Source of the DNA: Methylobacterium sp. J-070
GTDB lineage: Bacteria; Pseudomonadota; Alphaproteobacteria; Rhizobiales; Beijerinckiaceae
Direction of reading: 5' to 3'
DNA: 64,000 nucleotides
Assembly: GCF_022829385.1 (NCBI RefSeq)
Contig: NZ_JAKSXX010000166.1
Span: forward strand, 1 to 64,000
The position numbers and the translations under genes are program-made. Of the stretch, positions 1 to 9,829 are shown piece by piece. The stretch's first letter is position 1. Each line of letters starts with the position of its first letter. Under the pieces are notes generated by a model. The model was not told where the DNA came from. It did no database searches and saw nothing but the letters and a program-made list of their open reading frames with translations.

Positions 1-108
1 CGGCCAGACCGAAAAGCTCACCCGGTAGGTGGCCGTCACAAGATGATCGCGCGTCTTGTACCGCAGCGTCACCCCGTCAACCGCCAGAAGTGGCGCTCCC
101 GTATCCAT
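1..108 (-). CDS. ABC transporter ATP-binding protein, N-terminal fragment (cut by window edge)
   Basis: The minus strand is open from an ATG at 108 to the window edge and gives 36 residues. They begin MDTGAPLLAVDGVTLRY, the opening beta-strand pattern of an ABC ATPase before Walker A. A GGGGAGGA ribosome-binding site lies a few bases upstream. The style (LLAVDGVTLRY, then a short charged segment) resembles nitrate/sulfonate/taurine (SsuB/TauB) ATPases, but Walker A lies outside the window, so the substrate class is a guess. An out-of-frame ATG four bases upstream (112) gives a peptide with no family resemblance. Confidence 0.6.
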   Translation of the reverse strand, partial: MDTGAPLLAVDGVTLRYKTRDHLVTATYRVSFSVWP

Positions 109-517
109 CCATCCTCCCCGGGCGCCGCGGATCTCGCCGCGTGTCGCTGGCGGCCGGCTCGGGGCCGGCCTTCACGGGAAAGTGTAGGGTCGCCCGGCGG
201 GGGCTGTAAAGAACCGTATTCACGCAGATATAGGATAAAAATCCCGGTTTTCGATCCAACAGATCGGCCAATGAGTCTTATAGTATTGGTATAGTACATT
301 TTTACAGAGGAAAAATCATCCGGATATTTATATATTCAATCCGCAATGTCTATTCCGACCCGGAGGCGCTGTTCAGATCTCCAATCACGAAGATTTGTCC
401 TGCCGGAATCTTGGCGGGCGCAATCTCGTTAAGCCGGAACCGGCAAGGATGTCGGCGGCCGGATTGCGTATGGGACATCATCCACCGGCTGTCTTCCCGA
501 CTTCCGGAGCTGTCGAA
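109..517. promoter_or_regulatory. divergent intergenic region with AT-rich core and a 7-bp direct repeat
   Basis: This 409-bp gap separates the divergent ABC ATPase and chemoreceptor genes. Positions about 225-365 are much richer in A+T than the surroundings, as expected for promoters. TATAGTA occurs at 279-285 and again at 290-296, 11 bp apart (about one helical turn), which could be tandem binding half-sites. No coding pattern is convincing on either strand. Confidence 0.4.
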
Positions 518-2209
518 ATGCGGTTGCACCTCTCCATCAAGGCGGCCTTGATCGGTGCGTTCGGCTGCCTCGCCCTGATCGCCGCCGGCCAGGGTGTTCT
601 CTCCATCGCCAAGCTGTCGGGCATCCGCTATTCGGTGGATCAGGTGGCCACGAACTGGCTCCCCTCCGTGGTGATCCTGGACACGCTCCAGGGCGACGTG
701 GCCGAGATCTGCCTCAAGCAGTTCCGCCTGGTCACGCTCTCGGCCACGCCGGAGCAGCGCGCCGAGAACGAGCGGCTCTATGCCGACGCCCGCGCCAGGC
801 TCGCCGAGCACCGGAAGGTCTACGAGCCGATGATCGCCTCGCCGGAGGAACAGGGGCTCTATGACGCCTTCGGCAAGCTCTGGACCACCTACGAGGCGGC
901 CAGCCACGAGGCCGGCGCGCTGGTCGCGGCCGGCAGGACGGCGGACGCCCTCGCGATGATCGGCAACCCCGACGCGCTCATGCTCTACAATCATCTGCGC
1001 GACGCCCTGGCCCGCGACGCGGATCTGAACAACCGCTCCGCGCAGAAGGAGGCCGAGTCCACGCAGGCGCTGACGGGCGCGGCCGTGGTGACCAGCTACG
1101 CGGCGGTGACCCTGGCGGTCGCGGCGGCGCTGGCGGCCTCCGTGTTCGGGCTCCTGCGGATCTCGCGCCCGATCCAGCAGATGACCACCGCGATGACGGT
1201 CCTGGCCGGCGGCGATACCGCGGCCGACGTGCCGTTCCGCCAGCGCCGCGACGAGATCGGCGCGATGGCCGCCGCCGTCCAGGTGTTCAAGGACAACCTG
1301 ATCCGCAGCCGGGCCCTGGAGGCGGAGACGGCCGCCGCCCGGGCCTCGGCCGAGGCGCAGCGCCGGGCCGGCATGCTCCAGATGGCCGACCGGTTCGAGG
1401 CTGCGGTCGGCGGCATCGTCGGGCAGGTCTCGGCCTCCGCCACCGAATTGCAGGCCACCGCGGGCTCCCTGTCGGCCATGGCCGGCCAGACCTCCGCCCA
1501 GTCCACCGCGGTGGCGGCGGCCGCCGAGGAGGCGGGCTCCAACGTCAACACCGTGGCGGCGGCCGCCGAGGAGCTGGGCTCGTCGGTGCAGGAGATCGGC
1601 CGGCAGGTGGATGGCTCGGCCCAGCTCGCCCAGTTGGCCGTCAACGAGGCCGACCAGACCGGCGCGCTGGTGCAGGAGCTGAGCGGCGCGGTCGCACGCA
1701 TCGGCGACGTCGTCGGGATGATCTCGACCATCGCCGGCCAGACCAACCTGCTGGCGCTCAACGCCACGATCGAGGCGGCCCGGGCCGGCGCGTCGGGCCG
1801 GGGCTTCGCGGTGGTCGCCTCGGAGGTCAAGGCGCTCGCCGAGCAGACCGCCAAGGCCACGGAGGAGATCAGCCAGCAGATCGCCCGGGTGCAGGGGGTG
1901 ACCGGACAGGCGGTCGGGGCGATCGGCACGATCACGGCGCGCATCCGCGAGATCAACGGGGTGGCGACCTCGATCGCCGCCGCCGTGGAGCAGCAGGGCG
2001 CGGCGACCCAGGAGATCGTGCGCAACGTCGGCCAGGCGGCGCAGGGGACCGCCGAGGTGACCAGCAACATCACCGGCGTGGCGGGGGCGGCCGAGGAGAC
2101 CGGTGCGGCGGCGGGCCAGGTGCTCGGCGCCGCGACCGAGCTATCGCGCCAGTCCGAGCACCTCACCGCCGAGATCGGGCGCTTCCTGGCGACCGTCCGG
2201 GCCGCTTAG
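518..2209 (+). CDS. methyl-accepting chemotaxis protein
   Basis: A 563-residue transmembrane chemoreceptor that would relay a periplasmic or membrane signal to CheA/CheW. A hydrophobic helix at about residues 8-31, a helical sensor region of four-helix-bundle type (about 32-185) and a second membrane helix (about 186-213) are followed by a HAMP segment containing the RRDEIG motif. The long cytoplasmic coiled coil carries the conserved hairpin tip near residues 402-441 ([20 protein letters not shown], then [14 protein letters not shown]). The ATG at 518 has GGAG about ten bases upstream and gives the usual MRLHLSIK start directly before the first helix; an in-frame extension to 395 lacks any family pattern. 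There is no C-terminal CheR-tethering pentapeptide. No other chemotaxis gene is adjacent, so the ligand cannot be inferred. Confidence 0.92.
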   Translation: MRLHLSIKAALIGAFGCLALIAAGQGVLSIAKLSGIRYSVDQVATNWLPSVVILDTLQGDVAEICLKQFRLVTLSATPEQRAENERLYADARARLAEHRKVYEPMIASPEEQGLYDAFGKLWTTYEAASHEAGALVAAGRTADALAMIGNPDALMLYNHLRDALARDADLNNRSAQKEAESTQALTGAAVVTSYAAVTLAVAAALAASVFGLLRISRPIQQMTTAMTVLAGGDTAADVPFRQRRDEIGAMAAAVQVFKDNLIRSRALEAETAAARASAEAQRRAGMLQMADRFEAAVGGIVGQVSASATELQATAGSLSAMAGQTSAQSTAVAAAAEEAGSNVNTVAAAAEELGSSVQEIGRQVDGSAQLAQLAVNEADQTGALVQELSGAVARIGDVVGMISTIAGQTNLLALNATIEAARAGASGRGFAVVASEVKALAEQTAKATEEISQQIARVQGVTGQAVGAIGTITARIREINGVATSIAAAVEQQGAATQEIVRNVGQAAQGTAEVTSNITGVAGAAEETGAAAGQVLGAATELSRQSEHLTAEIGRFLATVRAA

Positions 2210-2245
2210 GCAGGGGCCTGCGGGTCACCGGTAGGCGACCCCGGC

Positions 2246-3385
2246 TCAGGCCGGGTGCCACCACCGGCCCCGCAGCACCACGCCCTCGGCGGTGATCCGC
2301 TGGGCGCCCTGCATGTGCTCGCCCCTTGTGTCGACGTAGTCGAAGTCTCCGTCCCGGACCGCCAGCACGGTGGCATCCCCCAGGGACCCGACCTTCAGGC
2401 TGCCGTACTCCATGCGCCTCACCGCCACCGCGGCATTCACCGTGGAGGCCGCGATGACGTCGCGGAGGCTCATGCCGAGGCAGAGCATCTTCGACATCGT
2501 GGTGACCTGATCGAAGGCCGGCCCGTCGATGCAGAGCTGGTGCACGTCCGACGAGATCGTGTCCGACAAGAAGCCGCCCGCCAGCATGGCCCGGGCGGTC
2601 TTGAACGCGAACGAGCCCTTACCGTGGCCGATGTCGAACAGCACGCCCCGGGCCCGGGCCTCGCGGAGCGCCGGCTTCACCGCGCCTTGAGCGGTCACGG
2701 GGGAATTCGGGAACGGCCGGAACGCGTGGGTCAGCACGTCGCCGGGGCGCAGCATGGCGAGCACCTCCTCGTAGCTCGGCGGCGGCTCGTCGATATGGGC
2801 CATCAGCGGCAGGCCGGTCTCCTCCGCGACCTGCAGGGCGATGCCCAGCGGCGCGGTGCCCTGGTCCCCGGAGGAGTTGCGCCCGACCCGGACCTTGATG
2901 CCGATGATCACGTCCCGGTTGGCCTCGGCGACCTCCACGGCCTCGCGGGGCGCCATGAGCCGCGGATCCTGGCTCTCGCCGACCATGATCGTCTTCGAGA
3001 AGGCGAAGATGCCGGCGAACGACACGTGCAGGTAGGCGAGGATCCGCGCCTCCGAACGGTCGATCACGTGCTTGCGAAATCCGGAAAAATTGCCGGGTCC
3101 CGCGCTGCCGGTATCCACCGAGGTCGTCACCCCGGAGGTCCGGCAGAAATCGTCGGCGTCGATCCCGATCGAGGTGCCGCCCCAGTAGACGTGGGTGTGC
3201 AGGTCGATCAGGCCCGGGGTGACGATCGCCCCGGCCATGGCGCGCACCTGCGTGCCCGGCCCGGCCGGCAGGTCGCGGCCGAAGCCCGAGACCCGTCCGT
3301 CCGCGAAGGCGACATCGCAGATCCCGTCATGGTCCTGCGACGGGTCGATGACCCGCGCGCCCTTCAGGATGAGGTCGTGCTGCAA
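2246..3385 (-). CDS. amidohydrolase/deacetylase-family metallohydrolase
   Basis: A 379-residue amidohydrolase-superfamily enzyme of the COG3964 type, related to proteins characterised as deacetylases of small acetylated acids. Visible metal-site residues are H63 and H65 in LIDLHTHVYWG, K164 in IGIKVRVG (possible carboxylated lysine), H197 in MAHIDEPP, H220 in LTHAFRPF and D280 in ISSDVHQ. The best start is TTG at 3385 with GGAGA just upstream. The frame stays open much further upstream only because it runs antisense-like through the next gene. It is the last gene of the peptide-importer operon, 20 bp after the ATPase, so it may act on an imported N-acylated or cyclic compound. That link is inference; the true substrate is unknown. 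Confidence 0.85.
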   Translation of the reverse strand: MQHDLILKGARVIDPSQDHDGICDVAFADGRVSGFGRDLPAGPGTQVRAMAGAIVTPGLIDLHTHVYWGGTSIGIDADDFCRTSGVTTSVDTGSAGPGNFSGFRKHVIDRSEARILAYLHVSFAGIFAFSKTIMVGESQDPRLMAPREAVEVAEANRDVIIGIKVRVGRNSSGDQGTAPLGIALQVAEETGLPLMAHIDEPPPSYEEVLAMLRPGDVLTHAFRPFPNSPVTAQGAVKPALREARARGVLFDIGHGKGSFAFKTARAMLAGGFLSDTISSDVHQLCIDGPAFDQVTTMSKMLCLGMSLRDVIAASTVNAAVAVRRMEYGSLKVGSLGDATVLAVRDGDFDYVDTRGEHMQGAQRITAEGVVLRGRWWHPA

Positions 3386-3405
3386 GGCTGTCTCCGGAAT
3401 CGGTG

Positions 3406-4404
3406 TCAGGCCGCCTGGGCCGGTGCGGCGGCGTCGTTGAGGTGGCAGGCGGCGAAGTGGCCGGCGCCCACGGAGTCCAGGCCCGGCACCTCGACCCGGC
3501 AGCGGTCGAAGACGTACGGGCAGCGGGTGTGGAAGCGGCAGCCCGCCGGCGGGTCGATCGGGCTCGGCACGTCGCCCTTGAGCACGATCCGGGTGCGCCC
3601 GGCCCCGGGCTCGGGGATCGGCACCGCCGAGAGCAGCGCCTGGGTGTAGGGGTGCTTGGGCGCCAGGAACAGGTCGCGGCGGGGCCCGATCTCGACGATC
3701 TTGCCGAGATACATCACCGCCACCCGGTGGGTCATGTGCTCGACGATGGCGAGGTCGTGCGAGATGAACAGCATCGCGAGGTCGAGCTCGCGCTGGAGGT
3801 CCCGCAGCAGGTTGACGATCTGCGCCTTCACCGAGACGTCCAGCGCCGAGACCGCCTCGTCGCAGATGATCAGGTCCGGCTCGGCGGCCAGCGCCCGGGC
3901 GATGCCGATGCGCTGGCGCTGGCCCCCCGAGAACTCGTGCGGGAAGCGCCCCAGCGCCTCGCGCGGCAGGCCGACCCGGTCCATCAGGGAGGCGAGCTTC
4001 GCGTCGAGATCGGCCGCGTTCCGGGCCAGCCCGAAATTGCGGATCGGCTCGGCCAGGATCCCCCGCACCCGCATCCTCGGGTTGAGCGACGAGAACGGGT
4101 CCTGGAACACCATCTGGATGTGGCGCCGCAGGGGCCGGAGCGTGCCGGCCGAGAGGTCGTCGATGCGCCGCCCGTCGAGCACCACCTGGCCGGCGGTGGG
4201 GGCGTAGAGGCGCATCAGCGCCTTGGCGACGGTGGACTTGCCGCAGCCGGACTCGCCGACGAGCGACAGGGTCTCGCCCCGGGCCACCGTGAAGGACAGG
4301 CCGTCCACCGCCTTGAGCACGCGGGTCGACCGGCCGAACAGGCCGCCGCCGAGGGGAAAGTGCTTCTTGAGGTCGTTGACCTCCAGCAGGGTGCGGGGGG
4401 TCAC
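3406..4404 (-). CDS. dipeptide/oligopeptide ABC transporter ATPase (DppF/OppF type)
   Basis: One of two ATPases of a peptide-type importer, 332 residues. Walker A is GESGCGKST (about 50-58), the Q-loop is [12 protein letters not shown], the ABC signature is [13 protein letters not shown] (about 159-170), Walker B is LIICDEA and the switch histidine is in FISHD. The C-terminal oligopeptide-transporter domain carries the typical Cys pair around [14 protein letters not shown]. The D-loop-side [10 protein letters not shown] pattern is that of the F subunit. It follows the DppD-type ATPase after a 253-bp spacer occupied by a palindromic repeat and precedes the deacetylase by 20 bp, so it belongs to the same operon unless the repeat terminates transcription. 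Confidence 0.93.
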   Translation of the reverse strand: MTPRTLLEVNDLKKHFPLGGGLFGRSTRVLKAVDGLSFTVARGETLSLVGESGCGKSTVAKALMRLYAPTAGQVVLDGRRIDDLSAGTLRPLRRHIQMVFQDPFSSLNPRMRVRGILAEPIRNFGLARNAADLDAKLASLMDRVGLPREALGRFPHEFSGGQRQRIGIARALAAEPDLIICDEAVSALDVSVKAQIVNLLRDLQRELDLAMLFISHDLAIVEHMTHRVAVMYLGKIVEIGPRRDLFLAPKHPYTQALLSAVPIPEPGAGRTRIVLKGDVPSPIDPPAGCRFHTRCPYVFDRCRVEVPGLDSVGAGHFAACHLNDAAAPAQAA

Positions 4405-4449
4405 GGGCGGATCTCCCTGTGAGAATGAGACGCGACGGCGCCCGCTTCG

Positions 4450-4625
4450 TCCCTCCCCCCTCCGCGGGGGAGGGTGGCCCCTGCGTCAGCAGGGGTCGGG
4501 AGAGGGGAGCACGGCTTCCGGACTTGGCAAAGCAGACGTGAAGGCCGCAGCCTTGTTCTGCACCGTCGCTCCCCTCTCCCCCCCTGCTGCGCAGGGCACC
4601 CTCCCCCGCAGAGGGGGGAGGGAAG
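4450..4625. repeat. REPIN-like palindromic repeat, copy 1
   Basis: This element of about 176 bp sits between the two peptide-transporter ATPase genes. Each end is a hairpin of the form CCCTCCCCC-(TCCGCGG)-GGGGAGGG, and the two ends are inverted relative to each other. The middle, read on the minus strand, contains GAGAGGGGAGC followed by ACGGTGCAGAACAAGGCT, which matches copy 2 closely. It encodes no plausible protein. Such paired REP hairpins are usually mobilised in trans by a RAYT-type transposase; none is present in this window. Confidence 0.75.
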
Positions 4626-4657
4626 GCGCGCGCGGAGGCTGATCTGTCCAAAAAAAA

Positions 4658-5677
4658 TCATGCCGCCAGCGCGTCCTTGGGCGCGTAGTGGCAGGCGGCG
4701 AGGTGGCCCGGCGCCTTCGGCTCCAGGGCCGGGGCGTAGGCGCGGCACAGGTCGGTGACGTCCGGGCAGCGCCCGGCGAAGACGCAGCCCTCGATCCGGC
4801 CCTTCAGGCTCGGCACCATGCCGGGGATCTCGGCGAGGCGCGCGTCGGCCCCGTGCTCCACGGCGCCGAGCTTGGGCACCGCTCCCATCAGGCCCCGCGT
4901 GTAGGGATGGCGGGGCGCCCGGAACAGGTCGCGGACCGACGCCTCCTCGACCTTGCGGCCGGCATACATCACCACCACCCGGTCGGCGACCTCGGCCACC
5001 ACCCCGAGATCGTGGGTGATCAGCATGATCGCGGCGCCGACCCGGGCCTTCAGGTCGCGCATCAGGTCGAGGATCTGGGCCTGGATGGTCACGTCCAGCG
5101 CCGTGGTCGGCTCGTCGGCGATCAGGAGCTTGGGCGAGCAGGCGAGCGCGATGGCGATCATCACCCGCTGGCGCATGCCGCCCGAGAGCTGGTGCGGGTA
5201 TTCCCGCACCCGGCGCCGGGGCTCGGGGATGCCGACCAGCGTCAGCATCTCCACGGCCCGCTCCTCGGCCTCCCGCCGGCTCAGGCCCTGGTGCAGCCGC
5301 AGGGTCTCGCCGATCTGGCGGCCGACCGTCAGGACGGGGTTCAGGGACGTCATCGGCTCCTGGAAGATCACGCTGATGTCGTTGCCGCGGATCTTGCGCA
5401 TGGCGCTGTTCGGCAGGTCGAGGAGGTTCCTGCCCTCGAACTTGATGGCGCCGGCGATGCGGGCCGGCGGCTCGGGCAGGAGCCGCAGGATCGACATCGA
5501 GGTCACCGACTTGCCGCAGCCGGACTCGCCCACGATCGCCAGGGTCTCGCCCGACTGGATCGCGAACGAGACCCCGTCCACCGCCCGGTTCACCCCGTCG
5601 GGGGTGCGGAAATGGACCTGCAGGTTCTCGATCGACAGGAGGGGTACGCCGCTCATCACACGTCCCATCTCAGACAT
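4658..5677 (-). CDS. dipeptide/oligopeptide ABC transporter ATPase (DppD/OppD type)
   Basis: The second ATPase of the peptide importer, up to 339 residues. Walker A is GESGCGKSV (about 50-58), followed by Q-loop [12 protein letters not shown], signature [12 protein letters not shown], Walker [13 protein letters not shown] and switch histidine LITHD. The C-terminal oligopeptide domain has the Cys pattern [14 protein letters not shown]. The ATG at 5677 overlaps the end of the upstream permease by 8 bp. A second ATG at 5656 would give [12 protein letters not shown], which is the more usual beginning for the family, so the first seven residues are uncertain. The overlap with the permease indicates translational coupling. 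Confidence 0.93.
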   Translation of the reverse strand: MSEMGRVMSGVPLLSIENLQVHFRTPDGVNRAVDGVSFAIQSGETLAIVGESGCGKSVTSMSILRLLPEPPARIAGAIKFEGRNLLDLPNSAMRKIRGNDISVIFQEPMTSLNPVLTVGRQIGETLRLHQGLSRREAEERAVEMLTLVGIPEPRRRVREYPHQLSGGMRQRVMIAIALACSPKLLIADEPTTALDVTIQAQILDLMRDLKARVGAAIMLITHDLGVVAEVADRVVVMYAGRKVEEASVRDLFRAPRHPYTRGLMGAVPKLGAVEHGADARLAEIPGMVPSLKGRIEGCVFAGRCPDVTDLCRAYAPALEPKAPGHLAACHYAPKDALAA

Positions 5678-6644
5678 CTTTGGCCATGCGGGGGTCGAGG
5701 GCGTCGCGCAGGCCGTCGCCGACGAGGTTCACCGCGAGCACGGTGGTCGACAGGAAGATCGCCGGGAACAGGATGATGTAGAACTTCACCTGCCAGAGGG
5801 CCCGGCCCTCGGCCATGATGTTGCCCCAGGAGGGCGTCGAGGGCGGCACGCCCGCGCCGATGAACGACAGGATCGCCTCGGTGATCATCGCCGACGCGCA
5901 GATGTAGGTCGCCTGCACGGTCATGGGCGCCAGCGTGTTGGGCAGGATGTGGCGCCAGATGATCGCGGGCATCCGCGTGCCGGTGGTCACCGCCGCCTCG
6001 ACGTAGGGCTGCTCGCGCAGGGACAGCACGACGCCGCGCACGAGGCGGGCGACCCGGGGGATCTCCGCGATGGTGATCGCCACGATGACGTTCTGGATCG
6101 AGCCGCGGGTGAGCGCCATCAGCGCGATGGCCAGCAGGATCGGCGGGATCGACATCATGCCGTCGACGATCCGCATGACGATCCCGTCGAGCCAGCGCAC
6201 CATGCCGGAGACGAGGCCGACCGCGAGCCCGACGATCGAGGCGAGGAACGCCACCGTGAAGCCCACCAGCAGGGAGACCCGGGCGCCGTAGACCACCCGC
6301 GAGTAGACGTCGCGGCCGAGCATGTCGGTGCCGAACCAGTAGAGGGCGGAGGGCACCCGGGTGCGCTTGGCCGGCGCCAGGGCGGTGGGGTCGACGGTGC
6401 CGAGCCAGGGCGCCAGCACCGCCATCAGGAACACGACGAGGAGCAGGAGGCCGCCGATCACGATGGTCGGATTGCGGCGCGCGTAGGTCCAGACGGGACC
6501 CCGGCGCTTGCGCACCGGGATCACGTCCGGCAGCGGCGCCGCTATGGCGAGGCCGGGCGGCGGGGGCGCCTTGGGGGCGGTGCCGTCGGGCGGGGCACCG
6601 GCGGGCGGGGCGCGGTCGGGGAAGGGCGCGACGGTCGCGGTCAA
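5670..6644 (-). CDS. peptide ABC transporter permease (DppC/OppC type)
   Basis: An inner-membrane permease of 324 residues. It has a proline-rich cytoplasmic N-terminus (about 1-50), a first membrane helix ([20 protein letters not shown]), the DppC-family hallmark [19 protein letters not shown], and further helices. The cytoplasmic coupling loop is around [20 protein letters not shown], and it ends with the family-typical [11 protein letters not shown]. The start is taken as TTG at 6644, overlapping the TGA of the preceding permease, with GAGGA eight bases upstream. A longer reading frame upstream is only an antisense-like shadow of that permease. It pairs with the DppB-type gene as the second half of the channel. 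Confidence 0.92.
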   Translation of the reverse strand: MTATVAPFPDRAPPAGAPPDGTAPKAPPPPGLAIAAPLPDVIPVRKRRGPVWTYARRNPTIVIGGLLLLVVFLMAVLAPWLGTVDPTALAPAKRTRVPSALYWFGTDMLGRDVYSRVVYGARVSLLVGFTVAFLASIVGLAVGLVSGMVRWLDGIVMRIVDGMMSIPPILLAIALMALTRGSIQNVIVAITIAEIPRVARLVRGVVLSLREQPYVEAAVTTGTRMPAIIWRHILPNTLAPMTVQATYICASAMITEAILSFIGAGVPPSTPSWGNIMAEGRALWQVKFYIILFPAIFLSTTVLAVNLVGDGLRDALDPRMAKDV

Positions 6645-7582
6645 TAGCGGATCCTCGGGTCGAGCACGGTGTAGAACAGGTCGATGGCGAGGTTCACCAG
6701 CACGTAGACGAAGCTGAACAGCAGCACGACGCCCTGGATGACCGGATAGTCGCGCCGCAGGATCGCATCGACGGTGAGGCGCCCGAGGCCCGGGATCGCG
6801 AACACCGTCTCGGTCACCACGGCGCCGCCGATCAGCAGGGCGATGCCGATGCCGATGACGGTGACGATCGGCACCGCGGCGTTCTTGAGGGCGTGGACGA
6901 ACAGGACCGGCCCCTGCGACAGGCCCTTGGCCCGGGCGGTGCGCACGTAATCCTGGCTCAGCACGTCGAGCATGGTCGCCCGGGTCACCCGGGCGATCAG
7001 CGCGATGTAGACGAGGCCCAGCGTCACCGCGGGCAGGATCAGGTTGGACAGCCAGGGCCAGAGCCCCTGCTCGATCGGCGTGTAGCCCTGCACGGGCAGC
7101 CAGCCGAGTTCGAGGGCGAAGACGTAGGCCAGCACGTAGCCGACCACGAAGACCGGCACCGAGAAGCCCATCACGGCGAGGCCCATGACGAGGCGGTCGA
7201 TCAGGCTGCCGGCCTTCCAGGCCGCGACGACGCCCAGCGGCACCGCCACCACGATGGCGAAGACCAGGGTGACGAGCATCAGCGAGACGGTGGGCTGCAC
7301 CCGCTGGCCGATCATCGTGGTGACCGGCAGGTTGGTGAAGATCGAGGTGCCGAGGTCCCCGTGCAGGATCTGCCAGGACCATTCGCCGAACCGCACTAGG
7401 AACGGCCGATCGAGGCCGAGCGTGGCGCGGATCCGGGCGACGTCGTCGGGGGTCGCCTGGTCGCCCGCGATGATCGCCGCCGGATCGCCCGGGGCGAAGT
7501 AGAGCAGGCTGAAGACGAACAGGCCGACCACCGCCATGACCGGGATGGTGGCCAGGATGCGTCTGCCGATATAGCCGAGCAT
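6641..7582 (-). CDS. peptide ABC transporter permease (DppB/OppB type)
   Basis: An inner-membrane permease of 313 residues. It starts [20 protein letters not shown], the typical first helix of DppB proteins, followed by the [10 protein letters not shown] motif, five further hydrophobic segments, and the coupling loop [17 protein letters not shown]. The C-terminus [18 protein letters not shown] is characteristic of the family. The ATG at 7582 has GGAGG five bases upstream; the open frame beyond it runs into the palindromic repeat. Its stop overlaps the TTG start of the DppC-type gene, so the two are co-translated. Confidence 0.93.
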   Translation of the reverse strand: MLGYIGRRILATIPVMAVVGLFVFSLLYFAPGDPAAIIAGDQATPDDVARIRATLGLDRPFLVRFGEWSWQILHGDLGTSIFTNLPVTTMIGQRVQPTVSLMLVTLVFAIVVAVPLGVVAAWKAGSLIDRLVMGLAVMGFSVPVFVVGYVLAYVFALELGWLPVQGYTPIEQGLWPWLSNLILPAVTLGLVYIALIARVTRATMLDVLSQDYVRTARAKGLSQGPVLFVHALKNAAVPIVTVIGIGIALLIGGAVVTETVFAIPGLGRLTVDAILRRDYPVIQGVVLLFSFVYVLVNLAIDLFYTVLDPRIRY

Positions 7583-7631
7583 GGATCCTCCGCTATCGTG
7601 CCGGGCCGCGGGCGCGGCGAGCGCCGCTACA

Positions 7632-7809
7632 CCCCCTCCCCCCTTTGCGGGGGAGAGAGGCCCCTGCGTCAGCAGGGGTCGGGAGAGGGGAGCAACGGTG
7701 CAGAACGAGGCTTTGGCCTTCATGAAGGCTGCGCCCCTTCCCGAAGCCGCGCTCCCCTCTCCCGACCCGCTTCGCGGGCCACCCTCCCCCTCAGAGGGGG
7801 GAGGGAAGG
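7632..7809. repeat. REPIN-like palindromic repeat, copy 2
   Basis: This element of about 178 bp lies between the binding-protein gene and the first permease gene. End hairpins are CCCTCCCCCCTTTGCGGGGG and, inverted, the CCCTCCCCCTCAGAGGGG end. The core, read on the plus strand, contains GAGAGGGGAGC and ACGGTGCAGAACGAGGCT, the same block as copy 1 in the opposite orientation, so it was inserted the other way round. In the transcript it would form strong secondary structure between the highly expressed binding-protein cistron and the permeases. Confidence 0.75.
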
Positions 7810-7843
7810 CGCGCGGCTGTTACCGTCATAACCACCCGCCCCC

Positions 7844-9430
7844 TCACGCCTTCGAAACCCCCCAGGTGAACGGGATCGGCCCCTTCACGATGCCCGAGAC
7901 ACTCTTCCGCCACGCCTGGTAGCCGAGGAAGAACCCGGTCGGCACGTAGACCACGCCCTCGCAGGCGGCGGCGTTGACCTTGTCGATGGCGGCCTTCTCG
8001 GCGGCCGGGTCGGCGGCGTCGAACCACTCGGCGATGGCGGTCTCCACCGGCGGGACGTTGGGCCAGCCGAACCACGCCTTGTCGCCGCTCGCCCGCACCG
8101 CCGGGTAGCCCGCCGGGTTGATGCAGTCGGCGCCCGCGTGCCAGGTGTGGAACATGTTCCAGCCGCCCTGGGCGGGGGGCGCCTTGGAGGCCCGGCGGGT
8201 GCCGGTGGTGCCCCAGTCGGTGGCGACGAAGTCGACGTTGAAGCCCATCTGCTTCAGAAGGTCGGCGGTGATGTCGCCCTGCGCCTTGGTGATCCCCTGG
8301 TCCTGGGCGACGATGCACACCACAGGCTCGCCCTTGTAGCCGGCTTCCTTGAGCAGCTTCTGGCCGAGCTTGATGTCGCCCTTGCCGACATTGCCCCCGC
8401 CGGCCTCGCTGTAGAGCGGCGTCCCCGGCGTGAAGAAGCCCGGGAGCTTCTTCCACAGGCTGTCGTCGTCGCCGACGATCGAGCGCATGTAATCCTCCTG
8501 GCTCATCGCGGTCAGGACGGCCTGGCGGATCTTCGGGTTGTCGAAGGGCGGATACAGGTGGTTCATCCGGAACGACCCGATATTGCCCAGCGGGTCGGCG
8601 ATATCGACGTTGAGGTTGGCGTTCTTGCGCAGCAGCGGCACGAGGTCGGAGATCGGGTTCTCCCACCAGTCGACCTCGCCGTTCTGCAGGGCCGCCGAGG
8701 CGGTGGCGGCGTCCGGCATGATCACCCACTCGACGCGGTCGACCAGCATGCGCTTGCCCCCCGCCAGCCAGGAATTCGGCTCGTCGCGGGGCGTGTAGCC
8801 GGCGAATTTCTCGAACACCGCCCGGGCGCCCGGCACCCACTCGTTGCGGACGAAGGTCATCGGGCCCGAGCCGACATACTCGGTGATCTGCGTGAACGGG
8901 TCGGTCTTGGCGATCCGCTCCGGCATGATCAGCGCCATCGGGGCGTTGGTCTTGCCGAGCGCGTAGAGCAGCTTCGGGAACGGCCTCTTCAGGCGCCAGC
9001 GGAAGGTCTTGTCGTCGGTGGCGGCGAGGTCGTCCTGGATCCCGCGGATCATCAGGCCGATCGGGTCCCGGGCCATCCAGCGGGTGAGGCTCGCCACCAC
9101 GTCCTTGGCCAGCACCGGCTCGCCGTCGTGGAACTTGAGGCCGGGGCGCAGCCGGAAGGTCCAGGTCAGCTTGTCGCCCGAGATCTCCTCAGACTCGACC
9201 ATCTGGCGCTGCGGCTTCAGCTCCGCATCGACGCCGTAGAGCATGTCCCAGACCAGGGTGCCGGCGTTGCGCACCACGTACTGGGTGCCCCAGATCGGAT
9301 CGAAATTGGCGAGGTTGGCCTGGGGCACGAAGCGCAACACCTTGGCGCCCTGCGCCAGGGCCGGCATCGCGACCTGCGGAGCGGCCAGCCCGAGGGCGGC
9401 CGAGCCCTTGAGGAAGGTCCTGCGGTCCAT
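7844..9430 (-). CDS. peptide ABC transporter substrate-binding protein (family 5, DppA-like), Tat signal
   Basis: The periplasmic solute-binding protein of the importer, 528 residues. The N-terminus DRRTFLKGSAALGL is a twin-arginine signal (RRxFLK) followed by a hydrophobic stretch and an ALAQGA cleavage-type site. The mature protein has the family-5 pattern: AxxLxNFDPIWGTQYVVRN near its start and RPGLKFHDGEPVLAKDVV in the middle. The ATG at 9430 has AGGGAGA about eight bases upstream. It is first in the operon: binding protein, DppB, DppC, DppD, DppF, deacetylase, all on the minus strand. The exact ligand (di- or oligopeptide, or another family-5 ligand) cannot be read from sequence. Confidence 0.92.
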   Translation of the reverse strand: MDRRTFLKGSAALGLAAPQVAMPALAQGAKVLRFVPQANLANFDPIWGTQYVVRNAGTLVWDMLYGVDAELKPQRQMVESEEISGDKLTWTFRLRPGLKFHDGEPVLAKDVVASLTRWMARDPIGLMIRGIQDDLAATDDKTFRWRLKRPFPKLLYALGKTNAPMALIMPERIAKTDPFTQITEYVGSGPMTFVRNEWVPGARAVFEKFAGYTPRDEPNSWLAGGKRMLVDRVEWVIMPDAATASAALQNGEVDWWENPISDLVPLLRKNANLNVDIADPLGNIGSFRMNHLYPPFDNPKIRQAVLTAMSQEDYMRSIVGDDDSLWKKLPGFFTPGTPLYSEAGGGNVGKGDIKLGQKLLKEAGYKGEPVVCIVAQDQGITKAQGDITADLLKQMGFNVDFVATDWGTTGTRRASKAPPAQGGWNMFHTWHAGADCINPAGYPAVRASGDKAWFGWPNVPPVETAIAEWFDAADPAAEKAAIDKVNAAACEGVVYVPTGFFLGYQAWRKSVSGIVKGPIPFTWGVSKA

Positions 9431-9829
9431 GGTGATCTCCCTGGTGGTGCGGGTCTCAGGCCCGGTTCGCCGGCCCACACCTTGTGGGCGAATTTGAACG
9501 GTTCTGAAGCAGGGGCGCAATGGCCCGGCGTGACAGTGCGGCTCGAGCAAGCGCCCGCGCGACCGCCGGCTTGAGGGCGGCGGAGGCGGGGCGGACGCGG
9601 GCAGGGTCGGCACGGGTCGGGTTCACGGACGCCGTCTCGCAAACCCCGCGCCAGCTGGTCCGATGCTGCGTAATGTATTCAGACGCGGCGGGCGCGACGT
9701 GCGCCGTCCGGTGCGGCGCTGCGGTGTCCGCGGGGGCGATCCGGCACGTCCGCCTCCGATCGGGCCCAGGCCCCTACGGATCCGCTCCGGTCTCCGTTCG
9801 CGTCGCGGGCCCGGCGGCGGGCCGGCGGC
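9431..9829. other. intergenic gap with presumed promoter of the peptide-importer operon
   Basis: A 399-bp gap between the binding-protein gene and the end of the alpha/beta hydrolase gene, both on the minus strand. It should hold the operon promoter, but I could not pick out a convincing -35/-10 pair. Near 9808-9825 a GGCCCG/CGGGCC hairpin lies just after the hydrolase stop and may act as its terminator. No small gene is supported. Confidence 0.4.

Noticed and set aside
4450-4625. A CRISPR-like or tRNA-like structure
   Set aside because: The hairpins are two inverted REP-type palindromes with a single core, no regularly spaced direct repeats and no cloverleaf.
2246-4651. An apparent 801-residue fusion of an Arg/Pro-rich domain with the deacetylase
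   Set aside because: The upstream two fifths is the antisense-like alternate frame of the ATPase gene; a TTG start with a ribosome-binding site at 3385 explains the real enzyme.
5670-7382. An apparent 570-residue permease with an Arg-rich N-terminal domain
   Set aside because: The N-terminal part is an alternate frame of the DppB-type gene; the DppC-type permease starts at TTG 6644.
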